NCBI GenBank assembly: GCA_035235625.1
Contig: CP141148.1
Coordinates: 20,089,057-20,153,056, forward strand
Length of the DNA stretch: 64,000 bases
Origin: Saururus chinensis
Taxonomy: Eukaryota; Streptophyta; Magnoliopsida; Piperales; Saururaceae
Direction of reading: 5' to 3'
Positions 37,824-49,525 of this stretch are shown here, in pieces. How positions within the stretch are numbered: position 1 is the stretch's first letter; each line of letters begins with the position of its first letter. Under the pieces are notes generated by a model, which saw nothing but the letters and a program-made list of their open reading frames with translations, searched no databases and was not told where the DNA came from. The position numbers and the translations under genes are program-made.

Positions 37824-40067
37824 ATGGATCATGCAGAGCCTTGTTACGGGCCAGGCCCGAGTGACGCTTCTTTACTTGTACAGCAGGAGTCACATAGGTC
37901 TGTTGCTATTTGGAGAGGAGAGGTATGATAACTTTTTTTAAAATTTGTTTCATTTTTTTGGTTGATATAATACAATATGTTATAATTTTAAAATTTATTA
38001 TAGGACCCCGGGTGCCTTGAGTACACCGAACATTTTAAATATCTCCGCCATTGGCCCATAGATGAGCGTATGTTACCTTATATCGAGCGAGCGGGATTCG
38101 GCCATTTCATTCATCTACAGTATGTCCATCTCGATCGGCCTCTATTGACAACTCTTGTTGAGAGATGGAGGAAGGAGACACAGATGTTTCATTTGTCATA
38201 TGGAGAGATGTCCATCACGCTCATGGATGTGGCAGTTCTATTAGGACTCCGTATTGATGGACGTCTGGTGACAGGCACGACAGGAGGAGCTCATATGGAT
38301 ATATTAGTTAGACTTCTTGGTAGAGCTCCTCTTGCTACAGTGATGCGTGGTAGCCAAGTGAGCCTACGATGGCTCTTACATGAGTTTCGCGAGCTCCCAG
38401 CCGATGCTACAGAGATAGTTATCGAGCAGCATGCACGAGCCTATATATTGCATTTACTTGGAGCCACCATATTTGCGGATACCACAAGCAGCCACGTGCA
38501 TGTTTCATATCTCTCTCTCCTTGCCGACTTTGACATGGCTGGCACTTATTCATGGGGCAGTGCTACTCTCGCATTCTTATACCGAGAGTTAGGAAAGGCA
38601 TGCCAGGCCATGACCTCGGGGATTGCGGGCTATCTGACTCTTCTTCAGGTAAATAATTCTGTAACTTTACTTGGTGTTTTAGTCACGTATAATTTTTTAA
38701 TTCTAATATTTGTTATCACTATTTTATGACATAGTTATGGTCGTGGGAGCACTTACACGTTGGCCGACCAACTGCTGAGATGGGTCGCTTGGTCGAGGGT
38801 GCTCCATTAGGGGCGAGGTAGGTTGTATTTATGTTTACCACATTACTTTTTAAGCAACGTTTTATGTACATATGCTGAACTCATTTCTTAAATTTAACTC
38901 CTTAAGGTGGAATGTTCGGAAGAAGAGAACTGAAAATCCCCAAGGAGTCCTCCGATTGTATAGAGGGGAGTTAGACCACCAGCGGCCATACCAGGTAATT
39001 TTATTAACGAGATAGGACTTTTTTATGTAATGATTTTAAAAATTTTGGTCGTTATTTAAACTAAATTATCTTTATATATTGTATAGATTATTTGGCAGCC
39101 GTACTCAGAGGACGTGTTGGCTGTGTTACCTCCCCTATGCACGGACGGTCGAGAGGTGTGGCTATCTCGAACTCCGTTAATATGTTACAAGATTATCGAG
39201 ATGTATGTGCCAGATCGTGTAATGCTCCAGTTTAACCTGGAGCAAGGGGTCCCACCTTCTATCATCGAGTTTGTCCATCACATCACTCGACAGGGCCACC
39301 ATATTACCAACTGGGCTATATATCATGCGTCGTATATTGCTCGATGGGAGGATAGGAGAGCCACTGTTATTGGAGGGGAGATGGCTACGACATTGCGAGA
39401 TGTTCGTAGTACTTATATGCACTGGTATTTACCGATTACACGGCGATATATTTTACCGTGCGATGATGTAGAGGAGATGACATATCAGCCTAGGGGAGCA
39501 TCTGAGGCAGCTCTAGTAAGTACAACTTTGTTAATTAAGGCATATATTATTTTCTTATTTCGTTTTAATTATTTATCTAATATTTAATTTATTTCGTGCG
39601 AGGACTTAGCAGCAGCATGTGAGTCGGTGATTAAATTGTCTAATGATGTCCTTCGTAGCTTGCCACTACTTCAGTCGGTGATCACGGATGTTCATCGATA
39701 TTATCCTGTCGACGAGGCCGCTCAGACGCAGCTGATGCACTCTTCATGCCCTGATATTCCATCATCATCAGCAGCATATAGCTCTCCTCTAGGTTCATCA
39801 TTTCCAGACACTACACATGTAGCGCAGCCAGATCTGATTTTATATTATAGACGACATCGGCCACCTCGTATTGTACCATCTATTACTTATGCTGAGCCGG
39901 AGCCCGAGCAGGAGCCTGACATGGAGTCGCAGCCGGAGCCAGAGCCCCATCCCCAGCCCCAGTCGGAGCCAGAGCCACAGCCACGGCCAGAGCTAGAGGT
40001 AGATCATGAGGAGCTCATACACCACCGTCGAGGACGAGGTCGAGGACAAGGACGTAGGAGATTATGA
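37824..40067 (+). CDS. Plant mobile domain (PMD, MAIN-like) protein of MULE-2
   Basis: Six exons with GT-AG borders all in phase: 37824-37922, 38004-38648, 38735-38817, 38907-38994, 39087-39515 and 39603-40067, giving 602 residues with no stop. It starts MDHAEPCYGPGPSDASLL and contains the family signature HRSVAIWRGE-DPGCLEY, then LPYIERAGFGHF, RWRKETQMFHLSYGEMSITL, DVAVLLGL and, in exon 4, RWNVRKK. The PMD fills residues about 20-430. The C-terminus is a Pro/Glu-rich run (repeats of EPEP, QPEP) ending in a basic RGRGRGQGRRRL tail, probably nuclear. Only 96 bases separate it from the transposase stop, same strand. PMD genes are known in some MULEs and Ty3 elements. Domesticated relatives MAIN/MAIL1 act in genome stability and silencing. 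Its role in transposons is not established. Confidence 0.87.
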
Positions 40068-40274
40068 TATTACTTGTGATGTATTATATTTGTTACTCGT
40101 CTATGATGTACTTTACTTATATTTGTTATGGTGATATTCGTGATAGTGATATTTGTTATGGTGATATTTGTTATGGGTGGAATGAATGAAGGTGTGCATG
40201 TACATCTGTGTTTTGAATGAATGAACAGAGGCAGGTGATAAAATTAGTTTTAAATAGTAATTTAAAAAAAATAT

Positions 40275-40643
40275 AATTTGATTTCATCGTTTAGAACGAC
40301 GAAATCAAGCGTTGTTCCGCAACCAAAGGCTGAAATTAGACAAGTGTGGTAGTTTCGTCATTCCGAATGACGAAATCAGCTTAAGTTGATTTCGTCGTTC
40401 TGAACGACGAAACCGGGTCAAGTAATAAACGGTTTCGTCGTTTAGAACGCCGAAATCGTATTCAAACTAATTTCGTCATTCTAAACAACGAAATCAACTT
40501 AAAAAATAAAAAAAAAAGCCACGCTGGCACCAACTGCTTGGTTGGCGCCTGCGTGGCAAAAAGGAACACCACTTTGGGAAATATTTCCCAAAGTGGTATA
40601 TTTTGGTAAATATTTTTTCTTATTATTATTTTAATAATTTTCC
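40275..40643 (-). repeat. MULE-2 right terminal inverted repeat
   Basis: Mirror of 33797-34112 with five palindromic 27-bp modules (about 40277-40500), then GCCACGCTGGC...GCCAACTGC...GGCGCCTGCGTGGC, the palindrome GGGAAATATTTCCC, and the tip ending AATAATTTTCC at 40643. The target duplication TTAAAAAAA follows at 40644-40652. Confidence 0.88.
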
Positions 40644-40769
40644 TTAAAAAAATTATGTAAACTATATAGACCCACTTATATTGATATCATATAATTTTTT
40701 TTAAATATTTTTAATATAATAAAAACATAGTCATTAGAAGAGGTTGAATTGGAATTATATTTTTGTTTT

Positions 40770-40945
40770 TAAGAAAAAAAATTTTAAAAAAAATATTTTT
40801 TAAAATTAAAATATATATTAAAATATTAGAGTATCGATATGTATCGACCGTATCGATATCGTATGCCCGATACAGCCGGTACGTATTGATGATACGTGTG
40901 GGGGGCATATCGCCCCCTATACCGTATTGGTATCGACCTCTAGTG
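40770..40945. repeat. Dispersed TATCGGCCGATAC-type repeat, right inverted copy
   Basis: The reverse complement aligns with about 33225-33400: a CGATATGCC block, CATACGATATCGATACGG and an AT-rich tail. Together the two copies form an inverted pair around MULE-2. Confidence 0.55.
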
Positions 40946-41300
40946 CGTGCCGGCCTTCATTTTCTAGTGTGTGCCGGCCTCTCTTTTCCAGTGCTTCTGT
41001 CATTTTACAATACCACCTCTAGAGGTGGTGTTGTAAAATCTCACTTTTATGTTATAAGTTTCTATAAAATCCTCTCAAATCACAATCCTAAGATTTTTAA
41101 CTAATGTTATATTTCAAATACAAGAATCAATTGTTTAACCACTAATGCGATATTTAAAATATTATATTTTAAATCTTAATGTAATAACACTGGATTGTAA
41201 ATATGACATAGACAATTCTAAATGACTAACCGAAAATTTTAAAATACTAGCATTTTATTTTCAAATCTTAATTACTAACCCCCTGTTAGCCTTATTAAAA
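40946..41300. other. Short spacer
   Basis: No gene seen. It contains the inverted repeat ACAATACCACC...GGTGGTGTTGT near 41008-41034. Confidence 0.4.
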
Positions 41301-44300
41301 CACTACAACTCCTCTTTGAATACTCTGTGTATCAACTTCTTTAGCTGTGGATTGTCTTCTTTAATTCACCATAGATCTTCAATACAAAGCTCGAGTGAAT
41401 TCTCTTTTGGAAAATAATTATCAAATGTGTAAACCCTCTTTTCTCCTCTAGATTTTTCTCTCCTCAATTTCGTAATTTCATAACTCTTATATAGCCCAAT
41501 TAGTCAGTTTAGGACTTGTACTTGAATTATGAATGAAATTGAAATTGGAGTGTCTTAAATTATGTAATCAGTCCCTGAAACGATTGATTATTTGAAACAA
41601 TGATCGATCAGTCACTATTTTCAATGTGCACAATTCTTGAAGTGATCAATCAATTTACGAGAGTGATCCATTAATAATTCTCAACTTGATTTTGCACAGG
41701 CCTAAATCATTAGGCGATTGTTTATTTGTCCATATTTTTGCAACGACTGATCGTTCTACCTATTTTTGACAAAGTTGCCCTTTTAAACCTAAATTCTTTT
41801 GAAACACTTCTTAACATTTTCCAAGTGATTTATACATGCCAATGTGATCTGGATATACTTCAAAATCATTCACATTCTTCAGCCTTTAACCTTAATCAAC
41901 AAGAACACATCTACTCTTATTTTTCAAGTCTATCAATTCCAAATCTAACTTGACCACAATAACCCCAAATCAGAATTTAAGACTTTTAACATATATATGG
42001 TTTCATGACATAATTTTAACAAACAAATTATCCAATAAACTAATCATATGACTCACATATTCATACCATCTCCTCATTTGGCTATTTTTTGTCAAAACAC
42101 TACAAATTTGAAAATAAAAAATAAAATTCCAAGTCTTATCATAGTTCATTTACTTTCAAATTACACAAACTAACTTTGAAACTACAAAGACTCAACATAA
42201 ACTTAACCAACTTAAAATAATTGATTTGGAATTAAGCTTGAAAAACCTTACCTTATACTTATCCTGCACACTCAAAATCAAATTGATTTGTATAGCACTG
42301 TCCAATCAATTAGAAAGATAAACACTTTGATTTTCATTAATCACTTTTCACCTTTTTTGACACAAATAGACAAAAAGTGAAAGCCATAATTAATAAAAAT
42401 AGCCAATAAAAGCTCCATCAAGTTATGGCATCACATATAGACATGAAATAAAATTAAACCACTAAAGCAACCATGTCCAACACATATCCCATAATAAAAT
42501 TAGTTTCAAGCATACATCTCATCATGAAAACAAATTAACACGTTTGAATCAGATGGAATACATGACAAGTGATAAAAGTAAATAAACAAGCAAATCAGTT
42601 TGCAGCTGCATCATCGTCTCTACTTTGCTCCCCCTCACTATCATCTTGTGGAAAGCATGATGGGATTAAGCGATCAAGGTCTATGAATCGTTGTAACTCA
42701 ACATCCTGGAATACTCTGAACTCTCTCATCGTCACTAACCGATCATCATCTGTAGGTGGAGGTGGATCTATAGTTGCATATGCTCCCTCAACTAAATCCT
42801 ATGCTCCATGTGGCTCCTGATCACCATCCTGATGGTGAGATAGCATCCTGTGAACTACTTGATGTATTAAAATAATGTTCAATAAAATATTTTAAAATTT
42901 CATATTGCAATCTTATTTTGTGTTAAGTCATTACTTATTTGGGCTATTTATGTTTTGAATAGGTTAGCTGGACCTTAATTGAGTTTATATGTCTAAACAG
43001 GCTTCAACAGGATCCAATTGGAAGAGGAAGTGAAGCCCAACTACCTAAAGCTATTTAAAAGTCAAGAATGGGCTCTTAATGGTCTAAACATATATAGAAT
43101 GGTCGAATACAACCTTGTGGACCCGTTTGATTTGAGATTTGCATCAAGAGAACTAAATTAGGAAAGAGGCTGATTCGGACAGATTGACACAACTATAGTA
43201 TTTTGACCATATCTTTCTATGTATAACTTGGATTGATACGATTCTAGTGGAATTGGAAAGAAGACTTCCGTGGCTACATTTATTATTTCAGGAAGAAATT
43301 CCAAATCCCGAAGATATATGGGTCGAATCGGGCATGTAATCAGACAGCTAGTACACTAACCCGAGGCCAGCACATGAAGAATATTTTCATTGATTTTGAT
43401 TGATACACATAAGGAAAGACAATGAGGCTGATTGGATATTTAAAGGAAGATTCAAATATACTTATTTGCTAAATAAATTATGGATTTATTTGATTTATTT
43501 AGTATCTAATCATTACCAAAGAAGTAACCAATCAGACAATCAATCAGGATGCAATCTAGAGATATGATTTCACTTTCCTCTTTGAAGCAACCCCTTATAT
43601 TCTTATAAATAGAGGGGTGGACGTGATAGATGAATAATCCCCTCCTCTTTGGAGCTCTCTTCTCCTATTTTTTTCTCTCATTTTGTATTTTTATTTTTAG
43701 TTTTATTGTAATGGCATTCTAAGCTCTCAAGCTAAGGCTAGATGTGATTTGTAACAATCTAATAGAGTTCAATTCATGTTTCATCAATAGTTTCAAGTAA
43801 GTATTATTTATTTAAAGTGATGTTTATTTAATATTGTTCTTCTTCTTGTTTCTTTGTGATTTGGATACATAAGATGCTTGAAGGCTCTCCTTCTTGATCT
43901 TTTGTAATTTGGATACATAGAAATCTTTAAGAGACAATTATTTTTATCCTTCATCTATCTAAAGTATTTTCTATCTTTAATTTCAATTTTAATGTTCATA
44001 TCTTCCGGTTAGATAGAATCTTTATTCGATTCTAGCTGAGATGACATGATACATGAAGAACATCATTAGATGTTATAATGATCCTTAATGCCTTAGTGTT
44101 TTCTCATCTTGATTTCTTAACTCTATATTGCCTCAATACTCTTCTACTTCTTTCTTTCTTAATTTTTCCTTCCTCTACTTTTTAGTAACAATTTTCTTTG
44201 TTGCACAAGGCTTTTCCTGTGGATTGACCTTGTCTACTATAATTGGCAAGTAAATGAATTTGAATTTGATTTCTTCATAGTCTTGTTTCAGACATAACAA

Positions 44301-45030
44301 CACTACTCTAAGGTCAATAGGGTGCATCCCAGTCATAGTCATCTCCATCCTGGGTACCTGAACATGAACCAAGGTAAAAATCCAGAAGAGAATGTAGGGG
44401 TAGTGCACCATCTCATGAGTGTGACCATGCAAGAACTTCATCATCTTCCCAAAGATCTCGAGGACAAATCAAGCTTGAGCTGAAGCTAGCCTAGGAGATG
44501 TAGTAATCTGGCCATCATCCTATCCACACGCTCCTTCCTAGCATTCCATACATCATACTGAGCAATGACATGAAGTAAAAACAATTCCCTAGTAATCAAA
44601 TGTGCCAGTAAAGAGACCTCTAGCTTTGGACCTCAATGCAATCCAAATAAATTGACATATATCTCACTGTTAGGTGGAAAGGCATATCCAATAAATAAAA
44701 ATGTGAGCTCTCTCCTCTCACATCTAATAATAGGGGCAATAACATTAGGTATCACTCTCACCTGTATGCCTCTAGCAACTTCAACAAAAGCATCATCATC
44801 CTCTAAGCGGAGTGATGCATATCACACTGTCTAACAAGCGTAGGGCAAACCAACTGTAAAGAGGTGGAAATAGTTGAAATATAGTCCATCCAATATGGTC
44901 TTACCTCTATCCAACCCATGACAGTATCTAAAGGTATAGGTACCACACTCCTCACACATTGAATAGGCCGAACCTGATTTTAACCTCTGCTCGATGATCT
45001 AGAATCCCCAAAACCTAACTACAGTGTTCT
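41300..45030 (-). mobile_element. Copia (SIRE/Maximus-like) fossil, non-coding tail and env-like/transposon-protein region
   Basis: Minus-strand sequence near 42340-42390 includes TTTGTCTATTTGTGTCAAAA, a phrase common after pol in SIRE-type copia elements. Readings at 44175-45000 (for example FSIQCVRSVVPIPLDTVMGW and MMKFLHGHTHEMVHYP) resemble the plant retroelement-associated protein domain found downstream of pol. The block 42850-44165 looks like separate inserted sequence. Old, with many breaks; no polymerase seen. Family call is tentative. Confidence 0.33.
42850..44165 (+). mobile_element. LTR-like insertion within the copia-like fossil
   Basis: Has a promoter-like TTCTTATAAATAGAGGGG near 43595 followed by a pyrimidine-rich leader. 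It interrupts the open readings on either side (42569-42820 and 44175-45000). Exact ends and target repeat not found, so this is a suggestion only. Confidence 0.28.
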
Positions 45031-45833
45031 ACTTCCTTACTCTCTCCATCTAGATTAATTGACACATAAATAACCTAGAGCTAAGCAATGACTAGTAGTT
45101 CAAACTACATTGAAATCCATGTAAAAAATTTAATTTTTGAATTTTGAAATAAACCTTACATATTTTCATGTAGACCCTAAAACCCTAATTCAAAAAAAAT
45201 CCCAATTCGGTGAAAAAAACATGAAACCACAAGAAATTTTTTGTCAAATCTTGAGTTTAAACAATTCAAAAAGTGTAAAAATTTAACCAAAGTTAGATCA
45301 TCCTATTTCTAATTATTCTAGCAGTTCAAATCTCATGAAAACTGTTTAAAATCACGTAAAAATTAAAATCCAATTTAGAACATACCTTTGGACCAAATAA
45401 AATTGGTGATTTTAATGCAGAAATTTTTATATTTTTCCCCAAGTATATTTTTCTATCTTATGCGCAATTTAAAAAAACTTTCTGTTTAGTGTCTGAAATA
45501 AAATTTGCCCTATATTTAATATATTTTTAAGGGATTTATTTATTTATTTATCAATTTTGACGTCATTAACATAGGTGAACTTAGGTTATTAACCCATAAC
45601 TCTGCCCGGCCACTATCCCAGTCAAGGGTTGTGTCCATGCGTTGGGCGGGCTTTTTCGTGAGGCAGCGGGAGTAGCATCACCTCACCCATCTCGCCCTCC
45701 GATCTCAACCGGACTTTGGGGACAGAACGTCTGCCAAGTGCCAAACTAGGCCTATTAGCAATTTAGCGGGGGTCCTCCCAACACTTTTCTAGCGATCGTG
45801 GGGTTTTATGTAGTAATTTAGGCTTCTTGATTC
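45031..45833. promoter_or_regulatory. Upstream region of the PPR gene
   Basis: AT-rich to about 45590, then a sharp rise in GC (45600-45800) leading into the PPR coding sequence. This is likely the core promoter and 5' UTR. No TATA box is defensible. Confidence 0.35.
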
Positions 45834-48683
45834 ATGTCCGGCGAATCGGGTGGCGGACTTGTTTCTTCCTGTCATTTGCTCATGCTCAGGTACATTTACT
45901 GCTCGTCTTCCTTGTCTTCGCTTCGATTGCTTTCCAAGCTTTCGCCGAACCAAACAATTCACACAAGCCGGACCTTCCAATATAAGCTCAGGGAAGAGTC
46001 CAACCTTGTTCAATCCGAATTGGTTGACAGAATATGTAGGATTCTGACCCTCCATCGCTTCCATGCCCTTTCTCGACTCTCCTTTGGTTTATCGAATGAC
46101 CTTCTTATTTCCGTCCTGAGTAAGCTCAGAAACAAGCCGGAACCTTGTCTATACTTCTTCCAGTTGGCCTCCAAGCAACGGCATTTTGAGGCCAGTTTGA
46201 ATTCCTACTGCAAAATTGTTCACATTCTGTCCAAAGCACGAGTTCTTAGTGAGGCAAGAGCGTTACTGATAGAGCTTCTTCAAAATTTTGGTTCAGGAGG
46301 TGACATTCGTTTGGTGTTTGGTGAACTGGGTCGGGTTTATAAGGAGTTCAGGTTTGCCCCGGTAGTGTTTGACATGCTTTTGAAGGTGTGTTGTGAAATG
46401 GGTCGGCTTCGAGATGCTCTCTTTGTGTTTGATAACATGGGAAAGTTGGGATGCAAACCTAGTTTGAGGTCCTGCAACAGTTTGTTGAGTAATTTGGTGA
46501 AGCATCACGAAAATGGACTTGCTTTTCAAATCTATGATCAAATGGTTTGTGCAGGTATTTTGCCTGATGTTTTTACGTTCACTATTATGGTGAACGCATA
46601 CTGTAAAGAAGGGAGAGTGGCAAAGGCTTTGGAGCTGATGGAAGAAATGGAGAACAAGGGGTTTGAACCAAATGTGGTGACGTATCATTCATTGATTAAC
46701 AGGTACTGTGAAGTTGGCAAGATGGAATTAGCAAGTTATGTTCTACGATTGATGTCTGAAAAGGGAATATCAGCTAATGTGATTACGTATAGTTTGCTGA
46801 TTAAGGGTTATTGTAAAAGAGGAGAATTTGAACAGGCAGAAAAGGTGCTTAGGGAGATGAAAAGAGACACCAGTTTAGATGTTGATGAAGCTGCTTATGG
46901 TGTCTTGCTGAATGGTTTCTGTCAGTTTGGTAAAATGAATGAGGCTTTGAGGCTTCAACATGAAATGCTGAGTTTGGGAATGAAGATGAATAATTTTATT
47001 TGTAATGGTATGATGCAGGGTTTTTCCCTGTCAGGTGAGGTTGCAAAAGCAAAGAAGGTGTTAATCGATATGCAAGAGGCTTGGAAGTTGAAGCCGGACT
47101 CTTATAGCTATAACATTCTTATTAATGGGCATTGTCAACAGAATTGCATGAATCAGGCATTTGAGACTCTTAATACGATGGTTCAAGTTGGGCTGAAACC
47201 AACTATTTTGACTTATAATACCATTTTGAAAGGGTTGGTTCATTTTGGGAATGTTAGAGATGTTTTGCATCTGTGGTTCTTTTTGCAGAAAAAAGGTTTT
47301 GCTCCTAATGAAATCACCTGCAGCACTTTATTAGATGGGTTTTTTAAGATGGGAATGTTTGATGAAGCTTTTAAATTTTGGGATCATATCATGGCTAGGG
47401 GTTTTGTGAGGAGCTCAATCACATTTAATATTTTAGTACGTGGATTGTGTAAAATGGGAAAGTTGGATGAAGCGGAAGCTACAATTGAGGTGATGAAGCA
47501 CAAGGGGTGTTTACCTGACAGAGTGACATATGGAACCTTAATTGATGGATATTGTAAATGTGGTGACATTGAACGAGCTATAGAAGTTAGGAACAAGATG
47601 GATTTGAATGGAGTTTCAATTTCAATAGAAATATTCAATTGTTTTATTTGTGGTTTTTTCAAATCAGGGAAGTACGGGGAAGTGAAGGATCTTCTGGATG
47701 ATATGCAAACAAGGGGACTACACCCAAATATGGTAACTTATGGGGCTCTTATCAATGGTTGGTGCCAACAAGGAATGTTAAAAAAAGCTTTCAGTGTATA
47801 CTTTGAGATGATTGAAAAAGGATTTGCTCCTAATTTAACTATATGTAGCTCCCTTGTCAGTTGCCTATATAAGCTTGAAAAGATTGATGCGGCAAATGTT
47901 TTGTTGGAAAAGATAATGGGTAACTGTATTTTTCCTTTTTATGGAAGTGCTAAGAAGTGCTCTAACATTGTCTGCGATCAATTACGTATAGAAAAGATTG
48001 TTGAATCACTGGACAATGCTATGAGTTGTCTTATTCCTAACAGCATTTTGTACAACATAGCCATTTATGGGCTTTGCAAATCTGGTAGATTACAAGATGC
48101 AAGAAGATATATTACTTATCTGTCACATAGGGGCTTTCTTCCAAATAATTATACGTATTCTGCGCTTATACATGCCACAGCAGCGGCTGGAGATTTGAAT
48201 GGATCATTTAACTTACGAGATGAAATGCTGAGAAAGGGTATTGTGCCCAATATTATTACATATAATGCTCTTCTTAATGGCTTGTGCAAGTCAGGAAACA
48301 TAGATAGGGCAGTCCATCTTTTCCGCAAGCTTAACTTGAAAGGAGTGGTTCCTAATCTCGTCACATACAATATATTAATTGATGGGCATTGCAAAGTTGG
48401 AAAAGTGGTAGAAGCTTTTTCTTTGAAGTTGGAAATGGTGGAAAGAGGGATTTCTCCTAACTTTGTCACTTATTCTATGTTAATTCATTGCTTGTCTAAG
48501 CAAGGAGATGTTGAATCTGCGCAAGAACTTCTAGATGAACTGATTGACAAAAATTTTGATCCTAATTATATCACGTGTAGAACATTGGTAGGAGGTTACA
48601 TAAAAAATAGGGATGTGACGCAAATTTCTAAATTTTATGAGACATGTAGCAAAGACCTAATAAGCATCAGTTCTTGTGGATAA
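45834..48683 (+). CDS. P-class pentatricopeptide repeat protein, At1g19290-like
   Basis: Intronless, 949 residues from the first ATG. The first 16 residues are Gly/Ser-rich; starting instead at Met17 (45882: MLRYIYCSSSLSSLRLLSK) gives an Arg/Ser-rich, acid-free presequence that better fits a mitochondrial target, so that ATG may be the real start. The family N-terminal block with SLNSYCKIVHILSKARVL follows. About 20 PPR motifs of 35 residues then run from about 180 to 940 (for example DVFTFTIMVNAYCKEGRVAKA, 20-odd residues per helix pair), with one 32-residue break near 710-740. No E, DYW or SMR tail, hence P-class. Such proteins bind organelle RNA one base per repeat for stabilising, splicing or end processing; the target is unknown. 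Orthology to At1g19290 is from recalled sequence and shared block order. Confidence 0.93.
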   Translation: MSGESGGGLVSSCHLLMLRYIYCSSSLSSLRLLSKLSPNQTIHTSRTFQYKLREESNLVQSELVDRICRILTLHRFHALSRLSFGLSNDLLISVLSKLRNKPEPCLYFFQLASKQRHFEASLNSYCKIVHILSKARVLSEARALLIELLQNFGSGGDIRLVFGELGRVYKEFRFAPVVFDMLLKVCCEMGRLRDALFVFDNMGKLGCKPSLRSCNSLLSNLVKHHENGLAFQIYDQMVCAGILPDVFTFTIMVNAYCKEGRVAKALELMEEMENKGFEPNVVTYHSLINRYCEVGKMELASYVLRLMSEKGISANVITYSLLIKGYCKRGEFEQAEKVLREMKRDTSLDVDEAAYGVLLNGFCQFGKMNEALRLQHEMLSLGMKMNNFICNGMMQGFSLSGEVAKAKKVLIDMQEAWKLKPDSYSYNILINGHCQQNCMNQAFETLNTMVQVGLKPTILTYNTILKGLVHFGNVRDVLHLWFFLQKKGFAPNEITCSTLLDGFFKMGMFDEAFKFWDHIMARGFVRSSITFNILVRGLCKMGKLDEAEATIEVMKHKGCLPDRVTYGTLIDGYCKCGDIERAIEVRNKMDLNGVSISIEIFNCFICGFFKSGKYGEVKDLLDDMQTRGLHPNMVTYGALINGWCQQGMLKKAFSVYFEMIEKGFAPNLTICSSLVSCLYKLEKIDAANVLLEKIMGNCIFPFYGSAKKCSNIVCDQLRIEKIVESLDNAMSCLIPNSILYNIAIYGLCKSGRLQDARRYITYLSHRGFLPNNYTYSALIHATAAAGDLNGSFNLRDEMLRKGIVPNIITYNALLNGLCKSGNIDRAVHLFRKLNLKGVVPNLVTYNILIDGHCKVGKVVEAFSLKLEMVERGISPNFVTYSMLIHCLSKQGDVESAQELLDELIDKNFDPNYITCRTLVGGYIKNRDVTQISKFYETCSKDLISISSCG

Positions 48684-49525
48684 ATGGTTGTGGTTGGTGC
48701 ATAGATGCCAAAAGTCCAACATGCTTGTTGCATTTGCCAGGAATTCTCTTTGCTCGTGATAAATTATGATGTCTAGATTATCGTTTCATGCTGACTTGTT
48801 CAGGTATTCTGATAATTTTTGTTTTCATTTGAGCACTATGCATTCTTGTTTGAATCTACAACTTGTGTTGGATTGGCTATCAGGTTGTGTTTTCCCTCTT
48901 AGAAGCTCATACAAGATTCTGGCCTTTCAATGGATACTATTTGGGCTCAAAAGAAGGAATTTTTTATTTCATTTTGCTTGACATTCATTATTATAATCAT
49001 AATCAAGTAGTGCCTTTTCCTAACAATTCGCTTCACATTCATTTGAAATTAAATTTACTTAAAAGTTGAATATATTTATATTGAGACTTTATGTTTTATA
49101 GTTGTTAATCAAAATTGTCAAAGGTAAAATATCTTTGGTTGTAGATTGCAAGTTTCTCTTCATTTAAGCAATAATTAGTCAAGATAACATTTTGGGTTTT
49201 GACTAAGAAAAGATAGTGAGAGAATGAAAAGTTGGTGTATGATTTGTAGTGTACAATCATAATCAAGTAGAGTTTTTTCTCAGTAATTTGGGGTCGGTGA
49301 CATAGATCTTATGCTTCCATTTTAGCTTATTTTGTGCCAACACTTTCGTAAGAGAAAGCATAGTTATATTCTTCCTTATTAACTCCATTTTCTTATTATT
49401 TTCCAAAATATGCCTGGGTGTATTTTCATTATTCTTGAAATAGGATTCCTGAAATGTTTCATGTTTATTTTTTATCTTTGCATGGCTTCAACCTCAATGA
49501 TTTCCTTTTAACTTGCACATTCCAG
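48684..49525. other. 3' flank of the PPR gene
   Basis: Likely 3' UTR and spacer. A long AT-rich stretch with no recognised gene. Confidence 0.4.

Larger units (their letters stand above)
33797..40643 (+). mobile_element. MULE-2: MuDR-type transposon with transposase and PMD genes
   Basis: TIRs at 33797-34112 and 40275-40643 bound a 6.85-kb element carrying two genes on the plus strand, a MuDR-like transposase and a plant-mobile-domain protein. The tip is GGAAAATTATTAAAAT on both sides, with a 9/10-bp T/A-rich target duplication. The TIRs share the GTGGTGTTCCTTTTTGCC block and a chain of palindromes. The right TIR is longer because it keeps a GGGAAATATTTCCC palindrome and a GGCGCCAA/TTGGTGCC hairpin that the left has lost. 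Transposase decay marks suggest it no longer moves by itself. Confidence 0.9.

Noticed and set aside
34880-40067. Transposase and PMD as one fused gene
   Set aside because: The transposase frame ends with a stop at 37727 after its zinc knuckle, and the PMD gene has its own ATG at 37824 with the normal family N-terminus.
46293-46688. Minus-strand open frames within 46293-48469
   Set aside because: Antisense shadows of the PPR gene.
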